Source: OFTM382 sp964352615
Lineage (GTDB): Bacteria; Planctomycetota; Phycisphaerae; Phycisphaerales; UBA1924
Direction: 5' to 3'
Length of the DNA: 64,000 nt
Assembly (NCBI GenBank): GCA_964352615.1
Contig: CAYGSG010000002.1
Coordinates: 66,026 to 130,025 of the forward strand
The position numbers and the translations under genes are program-made. Below, piece by piece: positions 1-7,778 of the stretch (the first letter of the stretch is position 1; each line of letters starts with the position of its first letter). The notes under the pieces are model-generated. The model was not told the DNA's origin and made no database searches. It worked only from the letters and a program-made list of their open reading frames with translations.

Positions 1-2
1 AC

Positions 3-251
3 GACCACCTCAACATCATCGAAATTCGCGGCATCTCTCGTGAATCCACCGACGGCGAAAAGCAAGAACACCTCTCGGCGTTTCTCCACCGCCTCTCGGA
101 GAGTCCGCTTCTTACAGACGTGCTGCTTGAATCGACTCGGCTCACCCAACTTCAAGGCGAATCAGGTCGGCAGTTCGTCATCAAAGCGCACTGCGTAGCG
201 CTGCCGTCGCGTACTGCTTACTTCACGGCCGGGCACGGGGACGACTCATGA
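3..251 (+). CDS. PilN-like type IV pilus assembly protein, C-terminal fragment
   Basis: The reading frame enters from the left edge and ends at TGA 249-251, which overlaps the ATG of the next gene (ATGA). The visible 82 residues read DHLNIIEIRGISRE... then a helix with LSAFLHRLSESPLLTDVLLES and a closing strand FVIKAHC. This is the pattern of the last alpha/beta part of PilN/GspL-type inner-membrane alignment proteins, in which a helix precedes a strand about the difference between partners. The call rests partly on context, because a PilO-like and a PilP-like gene follow directly. Only the C-terminus is visible, so no membrane segment can be checked. Confidence 0.6.
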   Translation, partial: DHLNIIEIRGISRESTDGEKQEHLSAFLHRLSESPLLTDVLLESTRLTQLQGESGRQFVIKAHCVALPSRTAYFTAGHGDDS

Positions 252-850
252 ACCAGACTATTGCCAAACGCGCCGGTGTGGAACTCATCGTCATCGCGGG
301 TGTCCTGTTCGCGGCGCACGAGTACGCGGTCGTGCCGATGGAGCACGAGATTGTCAACGCTCGTTCCACGCTTGCCCAGTTCGAAGCCGAGGCGCCCAGG
401 TTCAACCTGTACAACACCGAGCACGAGCAGGCGATCGGTGAGATCCTCAGCGGGTTGACCTCGCGTGCCGAGTCGTTGAATGCGATGGGGGCCGACTCGA
501 CCGAGCCATCGCAGTTGTACTCGCAGTACAAATCTGCCGCGGACCGCTTCGGCCTGGAGCTTGAACGTATCGACCCGAACACCGAGGCCAGCGGGACAGG
601 TGATTTGACCCCCATCGAGTCCACCGGGTTTACGATCGGCGTGAGCGGTGACTTCGCCAGCGTGGCGAGCTTTGTGGGCGCGATTCAGCACGAATTCCCG
701 CTAACCGCCGTTGCGTCCGTACGCATGGCACCAGACCCGGACAACGGCCCTGACGACGAGGGCGTGCTGGCGACCATCAAAACCAGCCACTTCGGCCTGA
801 CGCGCCAAATCGCGACCGCCGTCGCCTCGGCCGAGGACAGCAACCCATGA
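248..850 (+). CDS. PilO-like type IV pilus / GspM-like alignment protein
   Basis: This is a 200-residue bitopic inner-membrane protein. A single hydrophobic segment at about residues 11-30 (VELIVIAGVLFAAHEYAVV) is followed by a coiled-coil-like helix to about residue 75, then a ferredoxin-like periplasmic part with the strand pair ...GFTIGVSGDFASVASFVGAIQ. That order is the PilO/GspM plan: TM, coiled coil, alpha/beta domain that pairs with PilN. It overlaps the PilN-like gene by 4 nt and the next gene by 4 nt, so translational coupling is likely. Sequence divergence makes the PilO label family-level only. Confidence 0.6.
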   Translation: MNQTIAKRAGVELIVIAGVLFAAHEYAVVPMEHEIVNARSTLAQFEAEAPRFNLYNTEHEQAIGEILSGLTSRAESLNAMGADSTEPSQLYSQYKSAADRFGLELERIDPNTEASGTGDLTPIESTGFTIGVSGDFASVASFVGAIQHEFPLTAVASVRMAPDPDNGPDDEGVLATIKTSHFGLTRQIATAVASAEDSNP

Positions 851-1362
851 ATGCCATGCTCAAGTACCTGCCGCGCCTGCTCGCCGCCGCTGCCCCGGTG
901 GTCGTCGTCATGCTCATCCCGGCAGTCCGCGAGAACCGCGGCCCCGCGACCGCGTCGGCCCTGCCCCCGGCGTTGCCCGCCGACCACGACCCTGACCCGT
1001 TCACCATGCCGGCCCTCACCCCAGACCAGGTTGCGGCACGGAGCTACATCGCGACCAGCCAAACCACAGATGCAGTTCTCACGCCGTTCCTGCGACCCGA
1101 GCGGCAAGCCGAGGTGGTCGTGGAAACGACCGACACGGTGCAAGTCGACGAGCGGCCGCGGGCCTCGCTGAGTTCGATCATGTCGGGCAACCGGCCGATC
1201 GCCATCATCAACGGCAAGGCCATGACCATCGGCGATGCTCTGGCGAAGGACTGGCTGATCATGGAGATCGACGCGGCCGAGGGCAGCGTCAAATTCGAGC
1301 ACCGCTTCGAGGCCGACCGGTACTTCACCGCCCGGCTTCAACGCGACCTTCCCGGCGGCTAA
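847..1362 (+). CDS. PilP/GspC-like periplasmic pilus component
   Basis: This 171-residue protein has an N-terminal hydrophobic anchor (residues ~5-22, LKYLPRLLAAAAPVVVVML), a Pro/Ala-rich linker, and a small C-terminal beta domain at about residues 105-165. That domain reads ASLSSIMSGNRPIAIINGKAMTIGDAL...WLIMEID. The motif 'xxAIINGKxMxxGDxL..xxIxxId...V.F' resembles the beta barrel of PilP/GspC/GspB-type proteins, which dock on the secretin N-domain. It starts inside the end of the PilO-like gene (ATGA overlap) and closes the small operon. Exact orthology to PilP is not established. Confidence 0.5.
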   Translation: MNAMLKYLPRLLAAAAPVVVVMLIPAVRENRGPATASALPPALPADHDPDPFTMPALTPDQVAARSYIATSQTTDAVLTPFLRPERQAEVVVETTDTVQVDERPRASLSSIMSGNRPIAIINGKAMTIGDALAKDWLIMEIDAAEGSVKFEHRFEADRYFTARLQRDLPGG

Positions 1363-1385
1363 ACCGACGGTATAATGCCTAGCTC

Positions 1386-1459
1386 GGGCGTATAGCTCAG
1401 TTGGCTAGAGCGCTCCCGTCACATGGGAGAGGTCACAGGTTCGAGTCCTGTTACGCCTA
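1386..1459 (+). tRNA. tRNA-Val (anticodon CAC)
   Basis: A full cloverleaf can be drawn. Acceptor arm is 1386-1392 with 1452-1458, D arm GCTC/GAGC at 1395-1411, anticodon stem CTCCC/GGGAG at 1413-1417 and 1425-1429, and T arm ACAGG/CCTGT. The seven-base anticodon loop GTCACAT places CAC at 1420-1422, which reads GUG. Discriminator is A1459. No CCA is encoded, so CCA addition would be post-transcriptional. Confidence 0.93.
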
Positions 1460-1563
1460 TTTCGTGCTTGGCACCCGTTCGCCACGGTCGCTGTCGCATA
1501 AACGATGCCTGATCGCGGCGAACGCCCGACGCACAGTTTGGTACGTAGTTCGGCTCGCCGGCC

Positions 1564-2466
1564 CTACCCCACCACCTGCTCGCCCTCGCGCTCGGTCATC
1601 GCGCGAAAGCACGCCCCGATCCGCTCGGTCATCGGGCCACGCGAGCCCCGCCCGATCGGTCGGCCGTCGATGGTCGTAACTGCAGCGATCTCGCCCATCG
1701 TTCCCGTGCAAAAGACCTCGTCCGCTGTGTACGCCTCGGCGAGCGTGATGTCCCGCACCTCGCATCGGATCGACTCCTGCTCACAAATCTCGAGCACGAC
1801 CGCCCGCGTGATGCCCTCGGGGCACGCCGCGGTCGTCGGGGTTGCCACGCGACCATCCCGCACGAAGAACAGGTGCGTGGCGTTCGTCTCAGCGACAAAG
1901 CCGCGCGTGTCGAGCATGAGCGCATCGTCCGCGCCGGCGGCGTTGGCCTCAAGTTTGGCCAAGATCGATGTGAGCTGGTTGCACGAGTGGATCGTTTGGT
2001 CCAGCACGTCCGACGTCGGCCTGCGATGGGCCGAGGTCTTGAGCGTGATGCCGCCCTTGTCGTACACCGGTTCCTTGTGCTCCGCCAACACAATCAGCGT
2101 GTGCCCCTTGGTGTTGATCCTTGGGTCCAGACCGGACGTGTACTTCACACCGCGCGAGAGCGTAAGCCGAATGTGTACGCCGTCGCGCATGGTGTTGGCC
2201 TCCAGCGTGCGCACGATTTGCTCGATCAGTTCGGCGTCATCGGGGATGCTCTGGTACGCGAGCGCTTTGGCGGACCTTCTAAGCCGCGCCAGATGCTCAC
2301 GGAGGCGGAAGATCCTGCCGTCGTAGAGCCGGAGCCCTTCCCACACCGCGTCGCCGTTCTGGACCGCTGAATCGAACGGGCTCACTCGCGCCTTGTCACG
2401 ATGCACCAACTCGCCGTTGATGTTGACCATCAGGTCCTTGTTTCTTGGATCACTCTTCTGGAGCAC
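1564..2466 (-). CDS. Class IV (BCAT/D-AAT fold) aminotransferase-like protein with His in place of the catalytic Lys
   Basis: This 300-residue protein has the class IV PLP fold: FDSAVQNGDAVWEGLRLYDG at residues ~31-50, the GDAVWEG turn, and the C-terminal GTMGEIAAV phosphate-cup motif at ~254. At the position of the Schiff-base lysine (I-K-S-x-N-x-L in D-amino-acid aminotransferase) it reads TIHSCNQL, so residue 160 is His (codon CAC, 1987-1989). It starts at GTG 2466, only 3 nt after the upstream sulfotransferase-like gene. An AGGAGAG ribosome site lies in the end of that gene. Normal BCAT activity is therefore doubtful; see findings. The fold assignment is secure, the substrate is not. Confidence 0.85.
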   Translation of the reverse strand: MLQKSDPRNKDLMVNINGELVHRDKARVSPFDSAVQNGDAVWEGLRLYDGRIFRLREHLARLRRSAKALAYQSIPDDAELIEQIVRTLEANTMRDGVHIRLTLSRGVKYTSGLDPRINTKGHTLIVLAEHKEPVYDKGGITLKTSAHRRPTSDVLDQTIHSCNQLTSILAKLEANAAGADDALMLDTRGFVAETNATHLFFVRDGRVATPTTAACPEGITRAVVLEICEQESIRCEVRDITLAEAYTADEVFCTGTMGEIAAVTTIDGRPIGRGSRGPMTERIGACFRAMTEREGEQVVG

Positions 2467-2469
2467 GGC

Positions 2470-3213
2470 TCAACTCTCCTTGGGCGCAAGCACTATCCGC
2501 ATGTCGTGCAACTGCCGGTAGAGCACCTCGCACTCTCGCAGCAGGCCCGTGTGCCGGGCGGGAACATGCTCGAGTTTGGGAACGTAAGGCGAGAAGCCGG
2601 TCGATCGCTCGACGCTCGCGTACCAGTGTTTCGCCCATACACCGTCGGTCTCTCGCGGCCCGGCGGGCCAGCTCAGCATTTCTTTCATGAATTCGACACC
2701 CAGCCGCTCGCACAGCGCGCGCAGCATCCCCTCGGGGTCCTCAAGCGTCTCGCGCGCGTCGAGCACTGGCGGGATAACACCCATCCGGTCAGCTTCGCGC
2801 TCGACAAGCCGGAGTTGCAGAGGCAGCCCCGTCGCCGCGAGATCGGGGTTGGGCAATACGCTCATCAGTGAGGTCAGCATCTCCCCCGGCTCACGGATAA
2901 GAAAGGCGTTGGTCAGCTTCTCCACCCAGCTCGTATCCATGCCCGCGAGCAAGTGGTGAGCCATGTGCTTCTGATAGAAAATTGCCCGCCTTGGTTCCGG
3001 GTCACGCGTGAGCCGATCCACCAGCACGCTCAGGCCGGTCTCGCTCTGGGCGATGATCTCCGCTGCGCCGGGGTGATCGTACCCGGTCTGCTTGAGGTAG
3101 TGCGCGTACAACGGCTCGTCGCACACGACCGTATCAGGCCTGGCCCCCCATGAGCGCATCATGGCTGTCGATATGTTCCGGGGGCCAGACCACATGGCGA
3201 TGATTTTGGCCAT
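2470..3213 (-). CDS. Sulfotransferase-like P-loop protein, partner of the class IV aminotransferase-like gene
   Basis: The protein has 247 residues. The N-terminus MAKIIAMWSGPRNISTAMMRSW carries the PSB-loop-like (S/G)xPRxxST phosphate-binding motif of sulfotransferase-fold proteins, followed by DEPLYAHYLKQTGYDHPG. A second conserved block, WPAGPRETDGVWAKHWYASVERSTGF, lies near residues 190-215. The start at ATG 3213 is preferred over an in-frame GTG 21 nt upstream because family members begin at this motif. It lies 3 nt before the aminotransferase-like gene, so one transcript and coupled translation are likely. From memory, the two proteins match the N- and C-terminal halves of the plant BCAT-like fusion proteins. 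The true sulfuryl or other group donor is unknown. Confidence 0.75.
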   Translation of the reverse strand: MAKIIAMWSGPRNISTAMMRSWGARPDTVVCDEPLYAHYLKQTGYDHPGAAEIIAQSETGLSVLVDRLTRDPEPRRAIFYQKHMAHHLLAGMDTSWVEKLTNAFLIREPGEMLTSLMSVLPNPDLAATGLPLQLRLVEREADRMGVIPPVLDARETLEDPEGMLRALCERLGVEFMKEMLSWPAGPRETDGVWAKHWYASVERSTGFSPYVPKLEHVPARHTGLLRECEVLYRQLHDMRIVLAPKES

Positions 3214-3244
3214 CGAGGTTGAGCATACCAACACGCAGACGAGG

Positions 3245-5608
3245 TCAGCCTAAGTCCACCGAGACATCCAACTCGACCGTGGTCGGCAGCCTGCAAGACC
3301 GCTCGTCGCACGCCTGAAATCGCACCCCCAGCAGGGGCCGGGCCGAGGGCACCTCACCGGCAGCGTCGGGATCAAGCTCCATCGCTGCTCGCACCCGCAC
3401 CACCCCCGTGTGCACCAGCACGCGGTCCTCTCCCCAGGGCTCGCCCTCGGGGTAGTCAGCGAACACGCGAACGCCGCTGCCTTCAAGCAGAAACACCCGC
3501 ATCGCCAAAAGCGATGATGCCAGCTCACCCTTGCCCGGGTCACCCGCGACCACATGAAATCCAGGTGCTATGCGCAGCTCAAGCCACAACTCCGCTGGCG
3601 AGTCTGGCTTCACTTCAATCGAGTCGCGGTCCGCGTACACCTCAACGGGAGTGAAGTCTTCATCGCCCTCGGTCAGCGGGGTATCGGGTTCGAGAGCCGG
3701 GCCCAATGCCGCCAACTGAGCACGAACAGACTCCTCGTCAAACATCCTGAGCAGCGCGCGTGTGGCGTTGAGCATGCCCGCAGCCTTGCTCGCAAGTTGG
3801 CCGCTTATGGCCCCCGCTGCGCGCACCGCTCGATCCGCCCACCTTCGATCGCCGGTAAGCTCGGCCAGATCCATCAGCGTGTGGAGCATCGCCGAGCTGC
3901 CAGTAGGTGTCGCCCCATCGTACGTCGTGCGCGGCCGAACGAACAACTCGCCCCCACCCGCCGCGTCAAAGTACCCACCGTCCGGCGCTGCGAGCCTCGC
4001 ATCCGCTTGCTCGACGAGTCGGCACGCTTCGGTCAGCAGGTCCTCGCACGGCAAGCCGAGCACCCTGCCGGCCCGCACCGTCGCGGCCAGACCGCCCGCC
4101 ACTATCGCATAGTCTTCCAAGAACGCCGCCGTGTGCGCACGCTCGCCCCGCGACACCCGCAGCAGCCCGCCACCATCGTCGATGAGCCGCGTGCGCACCG
4201 CCAGGCACGCTCGCTTGGCACGATCCAGCATGGATGCATCTTCCAATGCGACCGATGCCTCGGCAAGCCCCGAGATCATCAGACCATTCCAAGAAGCCAG
4301 CACCTTGTCATCAAGTCTCGCCTGCGGCCTCTTGGATCGCGCCTCAAGCAGTCGCTCGTTGAGCGCGTCGATTCGTGCAACAAGTGCCTCTCGATCGATC
4401 CCAGCCCTTGCCGCGAGTTCGCCAGGCATGGCTTCCAGCCGCAGCACGTTCACCGGCTCTGAGTCAGGATGGTGCGGATCGCGGAAGTTCGGACCATTAT
4501 CGAGGCCGTACAGCTCCATAGCTTCGTCAGCCTCATCGCCAAGCACCTCGCGCACCTGCTCAGCGGTCCAGACGTAGTTCTGGCCCTCGTGCCCATCAAC
4601 CTCCGCATCCTGAGCAGAATAGAAAGCGCCATCCTCAGCGGTCATCTCGCGATCGAGGTACTCAACAATCCGGCGAGCGATGCGCTCGTATTCAAGCGAG
4701 GTATAGACCTTCGCGGCGCGCGCGCAGAGCCCCAGCAGTTGCGCGTTGTCGTACAGCATCTTCTCAAAGTGCGGCACATGCCAGTGCTTGTCGACGGCGT
4801 ACCGGTGGAACCCGCCACCGACCTGATCGAACAGCCCGCCGCACGCCATCGCGTCGAGCGTCTTGCGGATGGCCGTGTCCATCGCGGTGCGCGCATCGTC
4901 GTTCAGCACACGCTCGCGTAGGTCCATCAAGAACACAAGGTTCACTGGCTGGGGGAACTTGGGAGCGCCGCCGAACCCGCCGTCAACAGCGTCAAAGGCA
5001 GAGAGCTGCGCCTGAGCCGCCTGCTCGATGAGCGCCGGCGTGAGTGCCGTCGGTTCGTGCCTCGCCGACAACTCCTGCTCGACCGCTTGGCTGATCGCCT
5101 CGGCGCTCTCTAGGACTCGCTCGCGTTGCTCATGCCAGCTACGGCTGATCCCCTCAGCGAGTTGGACAAGCGTCGGGTGCGTGCCCGTGCGCTCGCTCGG
5201 TCGTGCTGGAAAGTAGGTGCCGCAGTAAAACGGCCTGAGTCGATCGGGCTCGATGAATACCGTCATCGGCCACCCACCGCGGCCTGTTGTAACGAGCGTC
5301 GCCGCCATGTATAGATCATCGAGATCGGGCCGCTCCTCCCGGTCCACCTTGATGCATACGAAGCTTTCGTTCAGCATCTGGGCGATCTCGGCGTCCTCGA
5401 AGCTCTCGCGCGCCATGACATGGCACCAGTAACATGTGCTGTACCCGACGGACAGAAAGATCGGGACATCCCGACGCCGTGCTTCGCTGAAAGCAGCCTC
5501 GCCCCAAGGCCACCAGTCGACCGGGTTGTGCGCATGGTCGAGCAGGTACGGGCTCGTCGACCTCGACAGCCTGCTGGGTGTCTCTGAATTTCCGTTGCGT
5601 GCTGTCAT
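3245..5608 (-). CDS. YyaL/SPATA20-type thioredoxin-domain protein (DUF255) with nDsbD-like C-terminal domain
   Basis: About 787 residues. Residues ~10-165 are the DUF255 thioredoxin-like domain (SPYLLDHAHNPVDWWPWGEA, CYWCHVM redox motif, GGWPMTVFIEP). It is followed by a long (alpha/alpha) barrel resembling N-acylglucosamine epimerases/glycosidases (GGGFGGAPKFP-type, HVPHFEKMLYDNAQL). The last ~130 residues look like the N-terminal domain of DsbD (ELRIAPGFHVVAG ... GVRFQACDERSCRLPTTVEL), with a Cys-x5-Cys pair. ATG 5608 is chosen because it overlaps the upstream TGA as ATGA; an ATG 21 nt further up is possible. The role is unknown, perhaps redox-linked protein quality control. Confidence 0.85.
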   Translation of the reverse strand: MTARNGNSETPSRLSRSTSPYLLDHAHNPVDWWPWGEAAFSEARRRDVPIFLSVGYSTCYWCHVMARESFEDAEIAQMLNESFVCIKVDREERPDLDDLYMAATLVTTGRGGWPMTVFIEPDRLRPFYCGTYFPARPSERTGTHPTLVQLAEGISRSWHEQRERVLESAEAISQAVEQELSARHEPTALTPALIEQAAQAQLSAFDAVDGGFGGAPKFPQPVNLVFLMDLRERVLNDDARTAMDTAIRKTLDAMACGGLFDQVGGGFHRYAVDKHWHVPHFEKMLYDNAQLLGLCARAAKVYTSLEYERIARRIVEYLDREMTAEDGAFYSAQDAEVDGHEGQNYVWTAEQVREVLGDEADEAMELYGLDNGPNFRDPHHPDSEPVNVLRLEAMPGELAARAGIDREALVARIDALNERLLEARSKRPQARLDDKVLASWNGLMISGLAEASVALEDASMLDRAKRACLAVRTRLIDDGGGLLRVSRGERAHTAAFLEDYAIVAGGLAATVRAGRVLGLPCEDLLTEACRLVEQADARLAAPDGGYFDAAGGGELFVRPRTTYDGATPTGSSAMLHTLMDLAELTGDRRWADRAVRAAGAISGQLASKAAGMLNATRALLRMFDEESVRAQLAALGPALEPDTPLTEGDEDFTPVEVYADRDSIEVKPDSPAELWLELRIAPGFHVVAGDPGKGELASSLLAMRVFLLEGSGVRVFADYPEGEPWGEDRVLVHTGVVRVRAAMELDPDAAGEVPSARPLLGVRFQACDERSCRLPTTVELDVSVDLG

Positions 5609-6576
5609 CGCCGCCCCACCACTCGGCACACCAGACTGAACACGCGCTGCCCTTCGAGCGGATCGTGCACAGCGGGCAGGACAGTTGTCATCGACTCGGC
5701 GCTCTGACTGACCGCACGAGGATGCGACACCGCACGCAGCGCCGCCACGCTCGATCGGAGCACGGCATCCATCGGCAGGCTCACGCCCTCAATCGAGAGC
5801 ATCCCCTCGATGACGTGGAGCCCGTCCTCGTCGTCGCACGGCTCGGTAAGCTCAACCCTGTACTGCTCGAAGCAAGCCGACCAGTGCTCGCCGAGTGGAC
5901 GCCACGATGGCGATGGAGCAACCGGTTCGCCGCACGCGACCGCGTGCGCCGCCTCGTCCATCGCCGTTGCAAGCGCAACGCGGGGCTCCTCCATCAGTTC
6001 GCGCAGACGTGCGATGCGCCCTGCGGAGGCCTGAAGCAGGACCGGAACCGCGAATGCAAAGAGCTTGTCAGTCATACGGCTCTCGGCCCGCTGAGCCACA
6101 CTCGTTGCTGCCGACCGCATGGCATAGCCGTTGCGCTGCACAGCGAAACGATCGAGACCGGCAGCCACAGGAACGCTCACAGCCGGGTCCGGCCCGCCGC
6201 GGAGAACGTCCCGAGCGACGTTGCGCATCACCCGGTCCTCGTCGAGCGCGCTGGCTGGCATGAGCGGTCGCAAGGCCGCGAAACGTTCGTCGGCGCGAAT
6301 CTGCGAGCCCACCCTGCGAATCTGTGCATCCGGGCTTGCGACGGCGTCACCCATGCTCAGCAGCCCCGACTCCCACAACGGCATCGACCATTGCCACGAC
6401 TCGATCATGTCGAGGTACGCCGGCTCATCGCGCGCCGCACGCTCGGCCTCGTCGCGGTCCGTGCGCTCGGCGAGCGTCGGTAGGAACGTCACGACCTCGT
6501 CCGCGATGCACAGCGCCGCCATCGCGGGCGGCTCGCGCGTCGTCAGGTGGTACGGGCTGAGCACGGCCAGGCTCAC
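5605..6576 (-). CDS. Hypothetical protein, no family recognised
   Basis: A 323-residue, mostly alpha-helical, soluble-looking protein rich in Ala, Arg and Glu, without signal peptide or membrane segment. I recognise no domain. It starts at GTG 6576, overlapping the TGA of the upstream hydrolase gene (GTGA), and ends in an ATGA overlap with the YyaL-like gene. It therefore sits in a tightly packed minus-strand unit behind galE and the hydrolase. Codon use is like that of its neighbours, which argues for a real gene. Confidence 0.7.
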   Translation of the reverse strand: MSLAVLSPYHLTTREPPAMAALCIADEVVTFLPTLAERTDRDEAERAARDEPAYLDMIESWQWSMPLWESGLLSMGDAVASPDAQIRRVGSQIRADERFAALRPLMPASALDEDRVMRNVARDVLRGGPDPAVSVPVAAGLDRFAVQRNGYAMRSAATSVAQRAESRMTDKLFAFAVPVLLQASAGRIARLRELMEEPRVALATAMDEAAHAVACGEPVAPSPSWRPLGEHWSACFEQYRVELTEPCDDEDGLHVIEGMLSIEGVSLPMDAVLRSSVAALRAVSHPRAVSQSAESMTTVLPAVHDPLEGQRVFSLVCRVVGRR

Positions 6577-7778
6577 GGAGCGCCCCCGGCCTGGGCCGGT
6601 TGATCAGCGACCGCGTCGATCCAGTCCACCAGATCGCCTGCCCGCATGGGCAGGTAGCCGAGGAACAGCAGCTCGTGTCCCATGGCCGCTGTCCACTGTT
6701 CGGGTTCCCCGAGCCGTTGCCAAAGAATACGGCCAAGCCGAGCGGGCACCGCCTTGTCCTTGCTGCCCTGAATCATCAAGAGCTTCACGCCCTCGACCAG
6801 CGGCGCGGTGTGGTAGGGTTCGAGCGTCGGCACTTCGCGATAAGCCGAGACGATTTCCGCGAGTTTCTCGGCGTCGACCTGCCCGCCGAGCCAATCGAGT
6901 TGCAGGCCCCCAAGAAATCCCGCGTAGGCACTGGTCTGGCTCATGGTGAGCACATCAGCACCAGCGCCAATCAGGACCGCAGCATCAAACGCGGGTGCGC
7001 TGTGGTTGTCATTGATCGTTGACAGGATCGCGGGAGATGCGAGCGTTCCACCGCTCATCGCCAAGAGAACGCGAGGACCGGGCTCATCGGATACCGCGCG
7101 AAGCGCATCCTCGACGCTGCGGACCATCGATAGCATTCGGCATTGCACATGCATCGCGAACTCGTTGGCGACCTCTGCCGGCTCGCGTCCCACCGTGCGC
7201 ACGCCGTAGTCTTCGGTATACCCAGACGGATGCGCGAGCATGCGCATCACGCCCCAGCCCCGGCCACGCAAACCGGTTATCAGCATCTCGATGGGAGGCT
7301 CAGGGGTGCCGAGCATCCCAGGCAGCAGCACCACGACGCCTCGCTGGTCGCGCTCGGAAATCGGCTCGTAGTACGACCACCATGTGCGGTCGATTCTCGC
7401 TCGGCCCTCGTGAACGAACCACTGCGTTTGGCGGTAGCTGCGCGCCGGTTCAGCGCGAAGCATCCAGGCGCGGTACCCAAGCGGGCCTTCGAGAATAAGC
7501 CCGCTGCCCGGCCCTTCCCAGAGCAGCTCCAGGCTGTCACCGATTCGATCTCGCTGGATGCGCTGCGCGAGCGCCTCATCCACAACCTTGCCTCGCGCCG
7601 ATCTGCTGCCAACGGTCGCGAAATACCAACCGTCGTAGCGGAGTTCGATCGGTTCAATCTCGGAAGCGTGTTCCCACTCCTCGCCTAGCGCTGGCAGGAA
7701 CGCACGCTGCGCCATCGCGGACGGTGCCGCGAGGCACACCAGCAGGCAGGCAATCGTGCTCACGAAGCGGGCCATCAT
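6573..7778 (-). CDS. Exported alpha/beta-hydrolase-fold protein
   Basis: 401 residues with a clear signal peptide (MMARFVSTIACLLVCLAAPSAMAQ). The mature part has the hydrolase landmarks: oxyanion strand VVLLPGMLGTPEP, nucleophile elbow LLAMSGGTLASP (Ser in an A-M-S-G-G turn instead of GxSxG), an Asp-bearing segment MIQGSKDKAVPARLG, and a late His in MGHELLFLGYLP. It resembles exported planctomycete hydrolases of unknown substrate. The ATG overlaps the TGA of galE (ATGA), so it is probably co-transcribed with it. A longer in-frame reading extends 30 codons upstream into galE but lacks the signal at its start. Confidence 0.72.
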   Translation of the reverse strand: MMARFVSTIACLLVCLAAPSAMAQRAFLPALGEEWEHASEIEPIELRYDGWYFATVGSRSARGKVVDEALAQRIQRDRIGDSLELLWEGPGSGLILEGPLGYRAWMLRAEPARSYRQTQWFVHEGRARIDRTWWSYYEPISERDQRGVVVLLPGMLGTPEPPIEMLITGLRGRGWGVMRMLAHPSGYTEDYGVRTVGREPAEVANEFAMHVQCRMLSMVRSVEDALRAVSDEPGPRVLLAMSGGTLASPAILSTINDNHSAPAFDAAVLIGAGADVLTMSQTSAYAGFLGGLQLDWLGGQVDAEKLAEIVSAYREVPTLEPYHTAPLVEGVKLLMIQGSKDKAVPARLGRILWQRLGEPEQWTAAMGHELLFLGYLPMRAGDLVDWIDAVADQPAQAGGAP

